Shown in pieces: positions 9,005-18,411 of a stretch of DNA of 64,000 nt. Each line of letters opens with the position of its first letter. Within the stretch, counting starts at the first letter, position 1. The stretch comes from Streptomyces violaceusniger (lineage in GTDB: Bacteria > Actinomycetota > Actinomycetes > Streptomycetales > Streptomycetaceae). The stretch is from contig BJHW01000002.1 of assembly GCA_005405945.1 (NCBI GenBank), forward strand, positions 310,001 to 374,000, given 5' to 3'. The notes below the pieces were generated by a model. The model was not told the DNA's origin, made no database searches, and worked only from the letters and a program-made list of their open reading frames with translations. The position numbers and the translations under genes were made by a program.

Positions 9005-10687
9005 TCAGAGCGCCGACAGCTCCGCCACCAGGTCGTCAAGGCCCAGCGACCCCTGCGACAGCGCCGCCATGTGCCACTTCTTCGCGTCGAAGGCGTCGCC
9101 GTGCGCCTTACGGGCCGCCTCCCGACCCGTCAGCCAGGCCCGCTCGCCCAGCTTGTAGCCGATCGCCTGGCCCGGCATGCCCAGATAGCGCACCAGCTCA
9201 CTGTCGAGGAACTCCGCCGGACGGCCGCAGTGCAGCCCGAAGAACTCGCGCGCCAGCTCGGGAGTCCACCGCTCACCGGGGTGGAAGGGGGAATCGGCGG
9301 GGATCTCCAGCTCCAGGTGCATCCCGATGTCCACGATCACCCGCAGCGCCCGCATCATCTGCGCGTCCAGGTAGCCCAGCCGCCGCTCCGGGTCCGACAG
9401 ATAGCCCAGCTCGTCCATGAGCCGCTCCGCGTACAGCGCCCAGCCCTCCGCGTTGGCGCTGACCATGCCGACCGTGGCCTGGTAGCGGGAGAGCTGGTCG
9501 GAGACGTGCGCCCACTGGGCGAGCTGCAGATGGTGGCCGGGTACGCCCTCGTGGTACCAGGTGGAGACCAGGTCGTAGACCGGGAAGCGGGTCTCGCCCA
9601 TCGTGGGCAGCCAGGTCCGGCCGGGGCGGGAGAAGTCCACCGACGGCTGGGTGTAGTACGGCGCCGCCGCGCTGCCCGGCGGGGCGATCATCGACTCGAC
9701 CCGCTTGACCCGTTCGGCCAGGTCGAAGTGGGTGCCGTCCAGCTGCTCGATGGCCTCGTCCATCAGCTCCTGCAGCCACACCCGCGTCTCCTCGACGCCC
9801 TCGATATGGGCGCCGTGGGTGTCGAGGTGGCGCAGCGCCTCCCACGGGTTGGCGCCGGGCAGGATCTTCTCGGCCTCGGTGCGCATCTCGGCGTGGATCC
9901 GGTGGAATTCCGACCAGCCGTACGCGTACGCCTCGTCCAGGTCGAGGTCCGTGCCGTTCCACATCCGCGCCCAGCGGCGGTAGCGCTCGCGCCCGACCAC
10001 ATCGGGGGCGCCCTCGATGGCCGGGGTGTAGGTGTCGCGCAGCCAGTCGCGGAGCGCGACCAGCGCGCCCGTGGCCGCGGCGGCGGCCTCGTCCAGCTCA
10101 CCGCGCAGCGCGTCGGGGCCCTCGGCGGTGAAGTCCGCGAACCAGCCGCCGTCCGTGCCGATCCACTCCGCCAGCTGCTCGAGCACCGTGGCCACCTGCC
10201 GGGGACCGGCCGGCAGGCTCCGCCGCAGCCCCTCGGCGAGCGAGGCGCGATACCCTTCCAGCGCGGCCGGTACGGCGCGCAGCCGGGCCGCGACCGCCGA
10301 CCAGTCCTCCTCGGTCTCGGTGGGCATCACGGTGAAGATGCCGCGCACCGAGTGCAGCGGGGAGCTCAGATTGCTGACCGCGCGCAGGTGCTCATCGGCC
10401 TCGTGCACATCGAGCTCGGCCGTCAGCCGCTCCCGCAGCAGCCGGGCGCAGCGGCGCTCGGCGTCGCTGTCCGCGCCGGGGCGCGCCTCCGCCTCGGCCA
10501 GCCGGTCCAAGGTGGTGCGATTGAGGTCGGCGATGGCCTTCGCCCCCTCGGGGGAGAAGTCCGGAAGGCGCCGGGAACTCTCGGGAACGCCCAGGTAGGT
10601 GCCGGTGATCGGGTCGAGTTCGATGAGGGCGTCGACATAGCTGTCGGCGACCTGGCGGGGCAGCGGAGCGTTCTTGGTATCGGACAT
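9005..10687 (-). CDS. DUF885-family protein, probable metallopeptidase
   Basis: A protein of about 560 residues that matches DUF885 proteins in overall pattern. The strongest signature is HEGVPGHHLQ near the middle, a HExxxxHH-like metal-site motif seen in this family, followed by YAERLMDELGY. No signal peptide is visible, so it is probably cytoplasmic. Catalytic role and substrate are not known to me; peptidase activity is inferred from the motif. The ATG at 10687 is preferred over 10696, because the GAGG ribosome site sits at a normal distance only from the former. It is convergent with sbcC and shares no operon with the Lrp gene upstream, which is separated by 74 bp and in the same direction. 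Confidence 0.82.
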   Translation of the reverse strand: MSDTKNAPLPRQVADSYVDALIELDPITGTYLGVPESSRRLPDFSPEGAKAIADLNRTTLDRLAEAEARPGADSDAERRCARLLRERLTAELDVHEADEHLRAVSNLSSPLHSVRGIFTVMPTETEEDWSAVAARLRAVPAALEGYRASLAEGLRRSLPAGPRQVATVLEQLAEWIGTDGGWFADFTAEGPDALRGELDEAAAAATGALVALRDWLRDTYTPAIEGAPDVVGRERYRRWARMWNGTDLDLDEAYAYGWSEFHRIHAEMRTEAEKILPGANPWEALRHLDTHGAHIEGVEETRVWLQELMDEAIEQLDGTHFDLAERVKRVESMIAPPGSAAAPYYTQPSVDFSRPGRTWLPTMGETRFPVYDLVSTWYHEGVPGHHLQLAQWAHVSDQLSRYQATVGMVSANAEGWALYAERLMDELGYLSDPERRLGYLDAQMMRALRVIVDIGMHLELEIPADSPFHPGERWTPELAREFFGLHCGRPAEFLDSELVRYLGMPGQAIGYKLGERAWLTGREAARKAHGDAFDAKKWHMAALSQGSLGLDDLVAELSAL

Positions 10688-10761
10688 GCGGCCCATCCTC
10701 GTACGTTCCGGGGTGCGGCGTCAGCACCACGGGGGTGTGACGCATGTGAACAGGGGTTGTG

Positions 10762-11256
10762 CTACGAGGCTGCCGAGCCGTCCCGGCCGGGCGGCAGCAA
10801 CGGGCCGCAACTCCACTGCTGGAAGATCAGCCGGGTCTCGACCCGGGCCACCTCGCGGCGCGAGGTGAACTCGTCCAGCACCAGCCGCTGGAGATCGGCG
10901 GTGTCGGCCACCGCCACGTGCACCAGGTAGTCGTCCGGCCCGGCCAGGTGGAACAGCGCCCGGGACTCGGGCAGCGCGCGGATCCGCTCCACGAACGGGC
11001 CGACCAGCTCCCGGCGGTGGGGCCGCAGCTGCACCGAGAGCAGGGCCTCGAGACCGCGCCCCAGCTTGGCGGGGTCCAGACGGAGCTCATGGCCGAGAAT
11101 CACCCCGGAGCGGCGCAGCCGGGTCACCCGGTCCAGACAGGTCGAGGGCGCCACGCCGACCTGGGCGGCCAGTTGGCGGTAGGTGGTCCGGGCGTCGTTC
11201 TGCAGCAGCCGCAGAATCTGGAGATCCACCGGATCGAGAGCGACGGTTTCGGCCAT
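10762..11256 (-). CDS. Lrp/AsnC-family transcriptional regulator
   Basis: A 164-residue regulator with an N-terminal winged helix-turn-helix (DPVDLQILRLLQNDART at residues 8-24, with recognition helix VAPSTCLDRV) and a C-terminal RAM/ligand-binding domain. Lrp/AsnC proteins sense amino acids and often control a neighbouring divergent gene. Here the divergent neighbour, only about 60 bp away, is a Cys/Met-metabolism lyase, so that gene is the likely target and a sulfur amino acid a plausible ligand; both are inferences. The ATG at 11256 fits the family's N-terminus better than the longer frame that starts at 11313. Confidence 0.9.
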   Translation of the reverse strand: MAETVALDPVDLQILRLLQNDARTTYRQLAAQVGVAPSTCLDRVTRLRRSGVILGHELRLDPAKLGRGLEALLSVQLRPHRRELVGPFVERIRALPESRALFHLAGPDDYLVHVAVADTADLQRLVLDEFTSRREVARVETRLIFQQWSCGPLLPPGRDGSAAS

Positions 11257-11315
11257 CGGCCGAACGTAGCACGGCCATCGGCCGCGAGTACCCGGTGATT
11301 GTTCACCCTGCACGC

Positions 11316-12553
11316 ATGGACATCAGGCAGAGCACGGAGAGCACAGGGAGCACGGGAACCATACGGAGCGCGGGAACCGTACGGGGCACGGAGACCGCGC
11401 CGAGCGCACAGGGCCCGCACGGCGACCCCGCCGCACGGCACGCGTTCGCCACCGAGGCCGTCCACGCCGGGCGCGAGGACCTCCCGGGCATGGGTCTGCA
11501 CGCCGTACCCCTGGATCTGTCGACGACCTATCCCTCGTACGACAGCCGCCAGGAGGCCGCGAGGATCGACGCGTTCGCCGCCACCGGCGCCCGGCCGGAC
11601 GGCCCGCCGGTCTACGCCCGACTGGACAATCCCACCGTGGCCCGCTTCGAGACCGCCCTGGCCCGGCTGGAGGGGACCGAGAGCGCGGTCGCGTTCGCCA
11701 GCGGCATGGCGGCGCTCAGCGCGTGTCTGCTGGCGCGCGGGGCCCGGGGGCCGCGGCATGTGGTGGCGGTCCGCCCGCTGTACGGGTGCAGCGACCACCT
11801 GCTGGACACCGGGCTGCTGGGCACCGAGGTCACCTGGGTGGACCCGGCCGGGATCGCGGACGCGATCCGACCCGACACCGGCCTGGTCATGGTGGAGACC
11901 CCGGCCAATCCGACGCTCGCCGAACTCGATCTGCGGGCCGTCGCCCACTCCTGCGGCACGGTCCCGCTGCTCGCGGACAACACCTTCGCCACACCGGTGC
12001 TCCAGCGCCCGGCCGAGCGCGGCGCGAGCCTCGTCCTGCACAGCGCCACCAAGTACCTCGGCGGCCACGGCGATGTGATGGGCGGCGTGGTGGCCTGTGA
12101 CGAGGAGTTCGCCCGGGTGCTGCGCCAGGTGCGGTTCGCCACCGGCGGGGTGCTGCATCCGCTCGCCGGATATCTGCTGCTGCGCGGGCTGTCCACGCTG
12201 CCGGTACGGATGCGGGCCGCGTCGGCCACGGCGGCCGAGCTGGCCCGGCGGCTGGCCGGCGATCCACGGGTGGCCCGCGTCCACTATCCGCGGATCGGCG
12301 GGGCGATGGTGGCCTTCGAGCCCCATGGCGATCCGCACGCGGTGATCGGTAGGGTGCGGCTGATCACTCCGGCGGTGAGCCTGGGCAGTGTGGACACCCT
12401 CATCCAGCACCCGGCCTCCATCAGCCACCGGATCGTGGCCGAGGGGACCGCCGCTCCTCGGGGATCGGCGACCGGCTGCTGCGGATGTCGGTCGGGCTCG
12501 AGGACGTGACGGACCTGTGGCGCGATCTGGACCGGGCGCTGGGGCCCTTCTGA
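11316..12553 (+). CDS. Cys/Met-metabolism PLP-dependent lyase (frameshift near 12459-12463)
   Basis: A PLP enzyme of the cystathionine gamma-synthase/lyase family. The PLP lysine is in HSATKYLGGH, the AFASGMAAL turn precedes it, and YARLDNPTV and PANPTLAELDL are typical. Cystathionine gamma-lyase or methionine gamma-lyase is most likely; sequence alone does not decide. The frame breaks in a GGGG run at 12459-12463. One extra G restores the expected ending, with the stop at 12551-12553. A GTG at 11295 could extend the N-terminus. The first 30 residues are Ser/Thr-rich and poorly conserved in appearance. The gene is divergent from the Lrp/AsnC gene. Confidence 0.87.
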
Positions 12554-12684
12554 CGGCGGCCCGGTGGGGCGGTCTGGACCGGGCGCTCGGCGGCGGCCCG
12601 GCGGGGGCGGCCTGGATCGGGCGCTCGAGGGCGGCCCGGCGGGGCGCGACGCCCGCCGGGCGGGGCACGGGACTCCGGTCGGCC

Positions 12685-13962
12685 TCAGTGCGCGTGCGGC
12701 GGGACCGGCAGCGGAAGGACCGGCTCGGGCGCCGGTGCCGGGTCGAGGCGGGCGCTGATCACCAGCGTGCCCTGCTCGATCTGGTAGTCCAGCGGCAGTT
12801 CGAGGGCGCGCATCGCGGCGACCATGCCGGTGTTGGCCGACTGGGTGACGGCGTAGACGCTTTCGCAGCCGGCCTCGGCGGCCATCGCCACCAGCCGCCG
12901 CAGCAGTTCCCCGCCGACGCCACGGCGCTGCCACTCGTCCTCGACGATCAGCGCGACCTCGGTCTCGTCCCCGTCCCACAGCAGATGGCCGAGGGCCACC
13001 AGCCGCCCGGAGGCGGTGTACGCGGCCAGGGTGCGGCCGAAGCGGGGGCTCAGCAGATGGGCGAGGTAGCGGTCGGCGTCGCCGACCGGCCCGTGGTAGC
13101 GCATCCCGAGCGTGGTGGAGGAGCAGCGGGCGTGCATCTCGCGGGCGGCGGCCAGGTCGCCGGAGTGGGCGCGGCGCACGGTGATGGCGTTGCCCTCGGG
13201 CAGCGTCAGCACATCGCCGTCGTGCGGGATCCGCGGGCCGAGCCGGGCGTCCAGCTCGACCAGGGCGCGGGCCCGGGCGAACTCGGTCGGCGTGAACGGC
13301 AGATACGGCCGCTCGATGACGATCGCGCCGCCGGACGGGTCGCGCAGCCGCATCACGGTCTCCTCCAGGACGCCTTCGGCCGGCGGTGTGCTCTCCAGCG
13401 ACCGTCCGCTGAGGGACTTGGCGGGGACGGAGTGGATGGTGCAGCGGCCGAACAACTGGCGCAGGGCGAGCGGGAGTTCGGCGGCGTCCAGGGCGGTGCG
13501 GGTGGCCAGCGTCAGCGCCCGGGTCGGCGCGTCCACCAGGTCGTGGGTGTCGGCCCGCTCCACCCAGGTGTCACGGCCGCCCGCTGCGGCGACGGCGTCG
13601 GTCAGCCCGTCGGACGGCAGGGACTCGGGCACGCGCAGCAGGAACTCGTCCACCGTGCCGTCCGTCAGCGGATGGGTCTGCAGGGCCAGGATGTCGACCC
13701 GGTGCCCGGCCAGCGCCGCGCACAGCGCGGCGAGGGTGCCGGGCTCGTCCCGTACGGTCGTGCGCATCCGCCACAGCGTGGTGGCCTCGGGGGCCGTGGT
13801 CTCCGGGGCGCCCGCGGCGTGGGCGGGGTGGGCGTCGGCCGCGGGCGAGGGTGAGCTGCCCGGCGGCGCGTGGCCCTGGCGCCGTGACCACCATGCGACC
13901 AGATCGTGCCGCCAGCGGGGGCGGTGCCGGTGAGGGGGCTCGGGGGTCGCTCGAAATGTCAT
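12685..13962 (-). CDS. ACT-domain / GNAT acetyltransferase fusion
   Basis: A protein of about 425 residues with an ACT-like sensing domain near residues 65-140 (RMRTTVRDEPGTLAALCAAL) and a C-terminal GNAT domain near residues 260-400 (VEDEWQRRGVGGELLRRLV is the acetyl-CoA loop). ACT domains bind amino acids, so the layout suggests acetylation tuned by an amino acid; substrate unknown. The ATG at 13962 is chosen over a TTG at 13980, which falls inside a palindrome. The gene is isolated between short gaps. The 131-bp gap downstream (12554-12684) holds three imperfect copies of a ggcggcccggcgggg-type unit and no gene. Confidence 0.82.
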   Translation of the reverse strand: MTFRATPEPPHRHRPRWRHDLVAWWSRRQGHAPPGSSPSPAADAHPAHAAGAPETTAPEATTLWRMRTTVRDEPGTLAALCAALAGHRVDILALQTHPLTDGTVDEFLLRVPESLPSDGLTDAVAAAGGRDTWVERADTHDLVDAPTRALTLATRTALDAAELPLALRQLFGRCTIHSVPAKSLSGRSLESTPPAEGVLEETVMRLRDPSGGAIVIERPYLPFTPTEFARARALVELDARLGPRIPHDGDVLTLPEGNAITVRRAHSGDLAAAREMHARCSSTTLGMRYHGPVGDADRYLAHLLSPRFGRTLAAYTASGRLVALGHLLWDGDETEVALIVEDEWQRRGVGGELLRRLVAMAAEAGCESVYAVTQSANTGMVAAMRALELPLDYQIEQGTLVISARLDPAPAPEPVLPLPVPPHAH

Positions 13963-13966
13963 GCAA

Positions 13967-13986
13967 ACACCCTTGCGCAAAGGTGT
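13967..13986. promoter_or_regulatory. 20-bp near-perfect palindrome at the start of the ACT-GNAT gene
   Basis: The sequence acacccttgcgcaaaggtgt is a palindrome with one mismatched pair around a perfect TTGCGCAA core. It ends five bases before the ATG of the ACT-GNAT gene and covers its likely ribosome site. It lies at the edge of an AT-rich stretch (13987-14085) that should hold the promoter. Operator function is inferred. Confidence 0.5.
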
Positions 13987-14085
13987 TGCGCGATCACGAA
14001 CAGACTGTGACCTATGGGTTAAGGGTGTATCTGATAACAGAAGCTTATTTTGTCCGAAATCAAAAAGTTGACATCCGGGCTTCCG

Positions 14086-14622
14086 TCACCCTACCGCCCA
14101 CCTGCGCAGTACGCTGCCGCACCGCCGTGCGTACGCCCGCTGGAAGAGCGGCACCAGCGGCCCTCCGGCCCGGCCGAACCAGGACTCCGAACGGCTGAAC
14201 GCGGTCACCGTCAGTACCACCGAGCCATCCGGCCCCAGCTCCACCACGAACGACTCCTCGCCCCGCTCCGGATGGCCGGGCAGCGTGCCGTACGCGAAGC
14301 CGGTCCGCGACTCCTCCGCGACCGTCCACACCACCTCGCACGGCGCCCGCAGCCGCAGCCGCCCGATCCCCAGGCCCACCACGACCGGCCGCCCCGGAGT
14401 GGCGACCGGATCCGCGGCGCGGATCGACACCCCCACCGCGCGGTGCATCCGCCAGTCCATCACCGCCCGCCCGGCCGCCTCGAACGTGGCCCGGCCCTGG
14501 CCGACGCGGGTCCGCACCCGCAGATGGCGATAGCCGGACGGCAGCGGCCACCGCCGGGTGGCGCCCACCTCCGGATAGGTGAGCCGGGAGGCCGCCGGGC
14601 CGGGGGCGTCGCTGGATCCCAT
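14086..14622 (-). CDS. DUF1990-family protein
   Basis: A 178-residue protein that begins its conserved part with LTYPEVGAT, the usual opening of DUF1990 proteins, and ends with FQRAYARRCGSVLRR. No catalytic motif is evident and the function is unknown. It has no signal peptide. It is transcribed toward the ACT-GNAT gene but separated from it by the AT-rich promoter region, so it is probably a separate unit. The gap upstream (14623-14796) is filled by a tandem repeat. Confidence 0.75.
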   Translation of the reverse strand: MGSSDAPGPAASRLTYPEVGATRRWPLPSGYRHLRVRTRVGQGRATFEAAGRAVMDWRMHRAVGVSIRAADPVATPGRPVVVGLGIGRLRLRAPCEVVWTVAEESRTGFAYGTLPGHPERGEESFVVELGPDGSVVLTVTAFSRSESWFGRAGGPLVPLFQRAYARRCGSVLRRWAVG

Positions 14623-14643
14623 GCCCGTACGGTACGCGGCGGC

Positions 14644-14757
14644 CTTACGGTGCGCGGCACGGGGAACGCGTCCGCCTTACGGTGCGCGGCACCACAACGC
14701 GGCGCCCTTACGGTGCGCGGCACGGGGACGCGCGGGCGCCTTACGGCGCACGGCCCC
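14644..14757. repeat. Tandem repeat, ~32-bp period, cttacggtgcgcggcac core
   Basis: Copies of cttacggtgcgcggcac begin at 14644, 14676, 14707 and 14740 (the last one degenerate), so the period is 31-33 bp. They fill the gap between the phoD-like stop and the DUF1990 start. No gene fits here. Confidence 0.75.
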
Positions 14758-14796
14758 GTCGGCGTACCGTACGGGGCCGCGCATCGCACAACGCGG

Positions 14797-16389
14797 CTAC
14801 TGGCCGACCAGACCCGGGCGCAGCACCTTGGTGAACAGAACCTTCCCGCCGTCCTCGCGCAGCCGGACCGTCATCTCGGCGCTGTCGCCGTCGATGTCCA
14901 CCTCGCCGTAGAACTGGAAGCCCTCGGCGGGCGAGACGTTCGCCACCGTCGGCGCCTTGACGAAGGGCTGCTCGGGGCCGAACGTGCCGTCCAGCTTGAC
15001 CGCCGGGAAGGCCCCCGCGTTCAGCGGACCGGAGACGAACTCCCAGAACGGCGCGAAGTCCTTGAACGCCGCCCGCGACGGGTCGTAGTGCTGCGCCGAG
15101 GTGTAGTGGACGTCCGCCGTCAGCCACACCGTGCCGGTGATCTTCCGGTGCTTGATGTGCCGCAGCAGCTCGGCCATCTGGAGCTCACGGCCGAGCGGGG
15201 CGCCCGGGTCGCCCTGCGCGACGGCCTCGAAGTCGGTGCTCCCGTCCGGGACCACCAGGCCCAGCGGCATGTCGCAGGCGATGACCTTCCACACCGCGCG
15301 CGACCGCGACAGCTCGCGCTTGAGCCACGCCAGCTGCTCGGCGCCGAGGATGCCCTGGGCGTCCTCCGGCTGGCGGTTGGGTGAGTTGGGGTCGCGGTAC
15401 GTACGGCAGTCCAGCACGAAGACGTCCAGCAGCGGGCCGTGCTGCTGGACCCGGTAGACCCGGCCGCTCGAGTCCGGCCGCAGCGTGCTGATCGGGAAGT
15501 ACTCGGCGAACGCCCGGCGCGCGCGGGCCGCCAGCACGTTGACGTTCTTCTCGGTGTAGCGGTCGTCGACCAGGATCTCGCCCGGGTACCAGTTGTTGAG
15601 CACCTCGTGGTCGTCCCACTGGGTGATGGTCGGCACCTCGGCGTGGAACCGGCGCAGGGCGGGGTCGAGCAGGTTGTACCGGAAGTTGCCGCGGTACTCG
15701 TCCAGCGTCTCGGCGACCTTGGTCTTCTCCGGGGTGATGAGGTTGCGCCAGGTGGAGCCGTCGGGCAGCTTGACGGTCTCCGTCATCGGGCCGTCCGCGT
15801 AGATGTTGTCGCCGCTGCACAGGAAGAAGTCCGGCTCCCGGCGGCGCATCTCCTCGAAGATGCGGTAGCCGCCGTGGTCGGGGTTGATGCCCCAGCCCTG
15901 GCCCGCCAGATCGCCCGACCAGACGAAACGCACGCCCTTACGGCGCTCGGAAACCGTGCGGAACGTGCCCTGCACCGGCTCGCTGGTGCGGCGCGGGTCC
16001 TCCGGGTCGGCCAGCACCACCCGGTAGTGCACCTGGCTCCCGGCGGGCAGGCCGTGCAGCGCGGTGCGCCCGGTGAAGTCGGTGCCGGGGCCGACCAGCG
16101 GGCCGTGCCAGCGCTTGGCCCGCGCGAAGGACTCGGTCGCGGACGTCTCCACGATCATCCGGGCCGGACGGTCGGAGCGGACCCACACCAGCCCCGACGA
16201 CGTCGTCACATCGCCCACCTGCACGCCCCACTGGGCGCTCGGACGCCCCGACAGGGCCTGAGCGGGCGCGCCGGACGCGGCCGACGCGGCGGCCGATGCC
16301 ACGGTGGGCACCGCGAGTGCCGCCGAGGCGGCCGCCGATCCCTGCAGTACCGTGCGCCGCCCGATCCCTCTGCCCGATTGCCGCCCCAT
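14797..16389 (-). CDS. phoD: PhoD-type alkaline phosphatase, Tat-secreted
   Basis: A 530-residue secreted phosphatase or phosphodiesterase of the PhoD family. The N-terminus carries a Tat signal with RRTVLQ and a hydrophobic Ala-rich segment (residues about 10-35). Metal-binding motifs of the family are visible: WSGDLAG, CSGDNIYADG, QWDDHEVLNNW and TADVHYTSA. PhoD enzymes release phosphate from diesters and monoesters outside the cell and in Streptomyces are generally part of the PhoP regulon. Length is normal. A candidate PHO box lies upstream at 16452-16473. The gene appears monocistronic. Confidence 0.92.
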   Translation of the reverse strand: MGRQSGRGIGRRTVLQGSAAASAALAVPTVASAAASAASGAPAQALSGRPSAQWGVQVGDVTTSSGLVWVRSDRPARMIVETSATESFARAKRWHGPLVGPGTDFTGRTALHGLPAGSQVHYRVVLADPEDPRRTSEPVQGTFRTVSERRKGVRFVWSGDLAGQGWGINPDHGGYRIFEEMRRREPDFFLCSGDNIYADGPMTETVKLPDGSTWRNLITPEKTKVAETLDEYRGNFRYNLLDPALRRFHAEVPTITQWDDHEVLNNWYPGEILVDDRYTEKNVNVLAARARRAFAEYFPISTLRPDSSGRVYRVQQHGPLLDVFVLDCRTYRDPNSPNRQPEDAQGILGAEQLAWLKRELSRSRAVWKVIACDMPLGLVVPDGSTDFEAVAQGDPGAPLGRELQMAELLRHIKHRKITGTVWLTADVHYTSAQHYDPSRAAFKDFAPFWEFVSGPLNAGAFPAVKLDGTFGPEQPFVKAPTVANVSPAEGFQFYGEVDIDGDSAEMTVRLREDGGKVLFTKVLRPGLVGQ

Positions 16390-16451
16390 GGTGCCCTCCG
16401 TCGCTCGTAGAACCGCTGTGCTGTTGTGTTTGCTATCGGTGCAAGGTGCCG

Positions 16452-16473
16452 CGATTGCGAACGCCCAGTGAAT
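16452..16473 (-). promoter_or_regulatory. Candidate PHO box upstream of phoD
   Basis: On the minus strand the sequence ATTCACTGGGC followed directly by GTTCGCAATCG reads as two 11-bp units that resemble the GTTCACC-type direct repeats bound by PhoP in Streptomyces. It lies 63-84 bp before the phoD start. Only the first unit matches well, so this is a candidate. Confidence 0.4.
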
Positions 16474-16548
16474 AACGGTGTTGCCGCCCGGAGTAAAGAC
16501 CCCGGCCGCGTGCGGTGCCGGACGGGCGGAGGGGGACCGGCGGGGCCG

Positions 16549-17378
16549 TCAGCGGCTGCCGTCCAGGATGACGCGGGCGACCAGCGCGGGATCGTCGTTC
16601 ATGGGCACGTGGCCGCAGCCGGGGAGGCGGACCAGCCGGGCGCCGGGGATCACCCGCTTGGCGCGGACGCCCTGGCGGCGCGGCATCAGCCGGTCGCGCG
16701 AGCCCCAGGCGATGGTGACCGGGACATCGCGGATGTCGTGGGTGAACAGCCCGGAGCTTCCGGCGGCCAGCGTGGCGCCGAAGCCGACCGCCTCGCGCAG
16801 GGCCCGTGTCTCGGCGACGACGGCGTCCGGTGAACGCCGCGCGGGCCGGGCGTAGATGGCGCCGGTCAGCGCGGCCCGCCCGACCGCGCCGCGGGCCAGC
16901 CACGCCACCATGGGCGGCGGCAGCGCCCGCGCCCCGGCCCGCATCGCGGACAGCACGCCGAAGGCGTAGCGCCGCTCGGCCTCGGTCCAGAACCGGGCCG
17001 GGGACAGCGCGGTGACGGACCGTACGAGCCCGAGCCGGCCCAGCTCCAGCGCGATGAGCCCGCCGAGCGAGTTCCCGGCCACGTCGGGGCGTTTGACGCC
17101 CAGGGCCTCGAAGAGCGCGTCGAGCACCGGTATGACGCCGTCGAGGTCGTACGGGATGCCGTCCGGCAGCGCGTCCGACGCCCCGAAGCCGGGCAGATCC
17201 ACGGCGATCACATCGCGGTCGACGGCGAGGATGTCCAGCACCGGCTCCCATGCCTGCCAGTGGTGGCCGATGCCGTGCAGCAGCACCAACGGCCGCCCCG
17301 CGCCGCGCCGTTCGTGGACGACCCGGGCGGTGCGTGGGCCGCCGGGGTGGCGACGGAGAAGGAGAGGGACGCGGGCAT
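16549..17378 (-). CDS. Alpha/beta hydrolase (frameshift near 17322-17330)
   Basis: An alpha/beta-hydrolase fold enzyme. The oxyanion region LLHGIGHHWQAWEP, the nucleophile elbow AGNSLGG (Ser near residue 105) and a C-terminal GCGHVPMNDDP (catalytic His) are present. The substrate is unknown. The apparent ATG inside LVLLHG is too late. The true start is the ATG at 17378, preceded by GAGGAG at a normal distance, and its frame joins the main frame if one C is restored in the ccgcccggg run at 17322-17330. The gene stands alone between phoD and an SDR gene. Confidence 0.85.
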
Positions 17379-17573
17379 CGGATGGCTCCTCACGATCGGC
17401 GTTCCGGCAGGCGCACGCGGCGTATGAGACAGCATGTCAGCAAGAGTTACCGGAGGGTAGACCCCCGTTGGCCGTTGGCCGTTGGCCGATGACCGTACGG
17501 CCGCGCGCCGTGCAACCGGACGGCGTGCGACCGGACGCCGTGCAACCGCACGCCGCGCGACCGCGTACGCCGC

Positions 17574-18326
17574 CTACAGCCCGCCCGCGACCCGCAGCAC
17601 CGCCCCCGTCGTGTACGACGCCTCCGGCGACAGCAGCCACGCCACCGCGCCCGCGATCTCCTCCGGCTCGCCCGGCCGTCCCATCGGCACCCGTCCCTGG
17701 ACGCGCCACGGCCGCTCGGGGTCGCCCATCCGCGCGTGGATGTCGGTCAGTGTCATCCCGGGCTGGACCGAGTTGACCCGGATCCCCTCCGCCGCCAGCT
17801 CCTTCGACAGCCCGACGGTCATCGCGTCGACCGCCGCCTTGCTGGCCGCGTAGTGCACATACTCCCCGGGGCTGCCGGTCGTCGCCGCGCCCGAGGAGAT
17901 GTTGACGATGGCACCGCCCTGCCCGCCGTGGCGCGTGGACATCTCGCGCGCCGCCCGCCGGGCACACAGCAGGGCCCCGGTCACATTGACGTCCACGACG
18001 CGGCGCATCACCTCCGGTGAGGTCTCGGTGAAGCGGCCCAACGGACCCGTGATCCCGGCGTTGTTGACCAGCCCGGTGATCGGGCCCAGCTCCTCCCGCA
18101 CCCGGTCGAACATCGCCTCGACCTGCTCCGCGTCGCTGGTGTCGGCCTGGACGACCAGCGACCGCACCCCCTCCGCGCGCACCGCCGCCGCCCACCGCTC
18201 GGCCGCGTCCCGGGCCTGCTCGTAGCCGATCGCGACGCTGTGCCCGGCGCGGGCCAGCCGCACCGCCACCGCCGCGCCGATGCCGCGACTGCCCCCCGTG
18301 ACCACCGTGACCTGGTCCATGTCCAT
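17574..18326 (-). CDS. SDR-family NAD(P)-dependent oxidoreductase
   Basis: A classical short-chain dehydrogenase of 250 residues. The cofactor motif TGGSRGIG is at residues 10-17, NNAG near residue 89, Ser in NISSGA near residue 142, and YAASK supplies the catalytic Tyr and Lys. The closest subgroup by eye is 3-oxoacyl-ACP reductase/glucose dehydrogenase-like, with no specific substrate assignable. The 195-bp gap after it (17379-17573) contains three copies of gttggcc and repeated cgtgcaaccggacg-like units, and no gene. It is divergent from the GntR gene, with about 196 bp between them. Confidence 0.88.
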   Translation of the reverse strand: MDMDQVTVVTGGSRGIGAAVAVRLARAGHSVAIGYEQARDAAERWAAAVRAEGVRSLVVQADTSDAEQVEAMFDRVREELGPITGLVNNAGITGPLGRFTETSPEVMRRVVDVNVTGALLCARRAAREMSTRHGGQGGAIVNISSGAATTGSPGEYVHYAASKAAVDAMTVGLSKELAAEGIRVNSVQPGMTLTDIHARMGDPERPWRVQGRVPMGRPGEPEEIAGAVAWLLSPEASYTTGAVLRVAGGL

Positions 18327-18394
18327 CAGTTCAGCTCAGCTCCCGCCCCGTGACGCATCCCGCTCCGACGGTCACCGACGATAACCGGTCAGGG

Positions 18395-18411
18395 ATTGGT
18401 CTTGACCAAGT
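18395..18411. promoter_or_regulatory. dre-like operator (DasR-type palindrome) upstream of gntR gene
   Basis: The stretch attggtcttgaccaagt contains TTGGTC and GACCAA as inverted half sites. It closely resembles the DasR-responsive element, whose core is TGGTCTAGACCA. It lies about 110 bp before the GntR start and about 70 bp from the divergent SDR start, so it could control either gene. Confidence 0.5.

Noticed and set aside
17437..18195. Alternative minus-strand frame over the SDR gene
   Set aside because: Gly/Arg-rich shadow; the adjacent frame has the complete SDR motifs.
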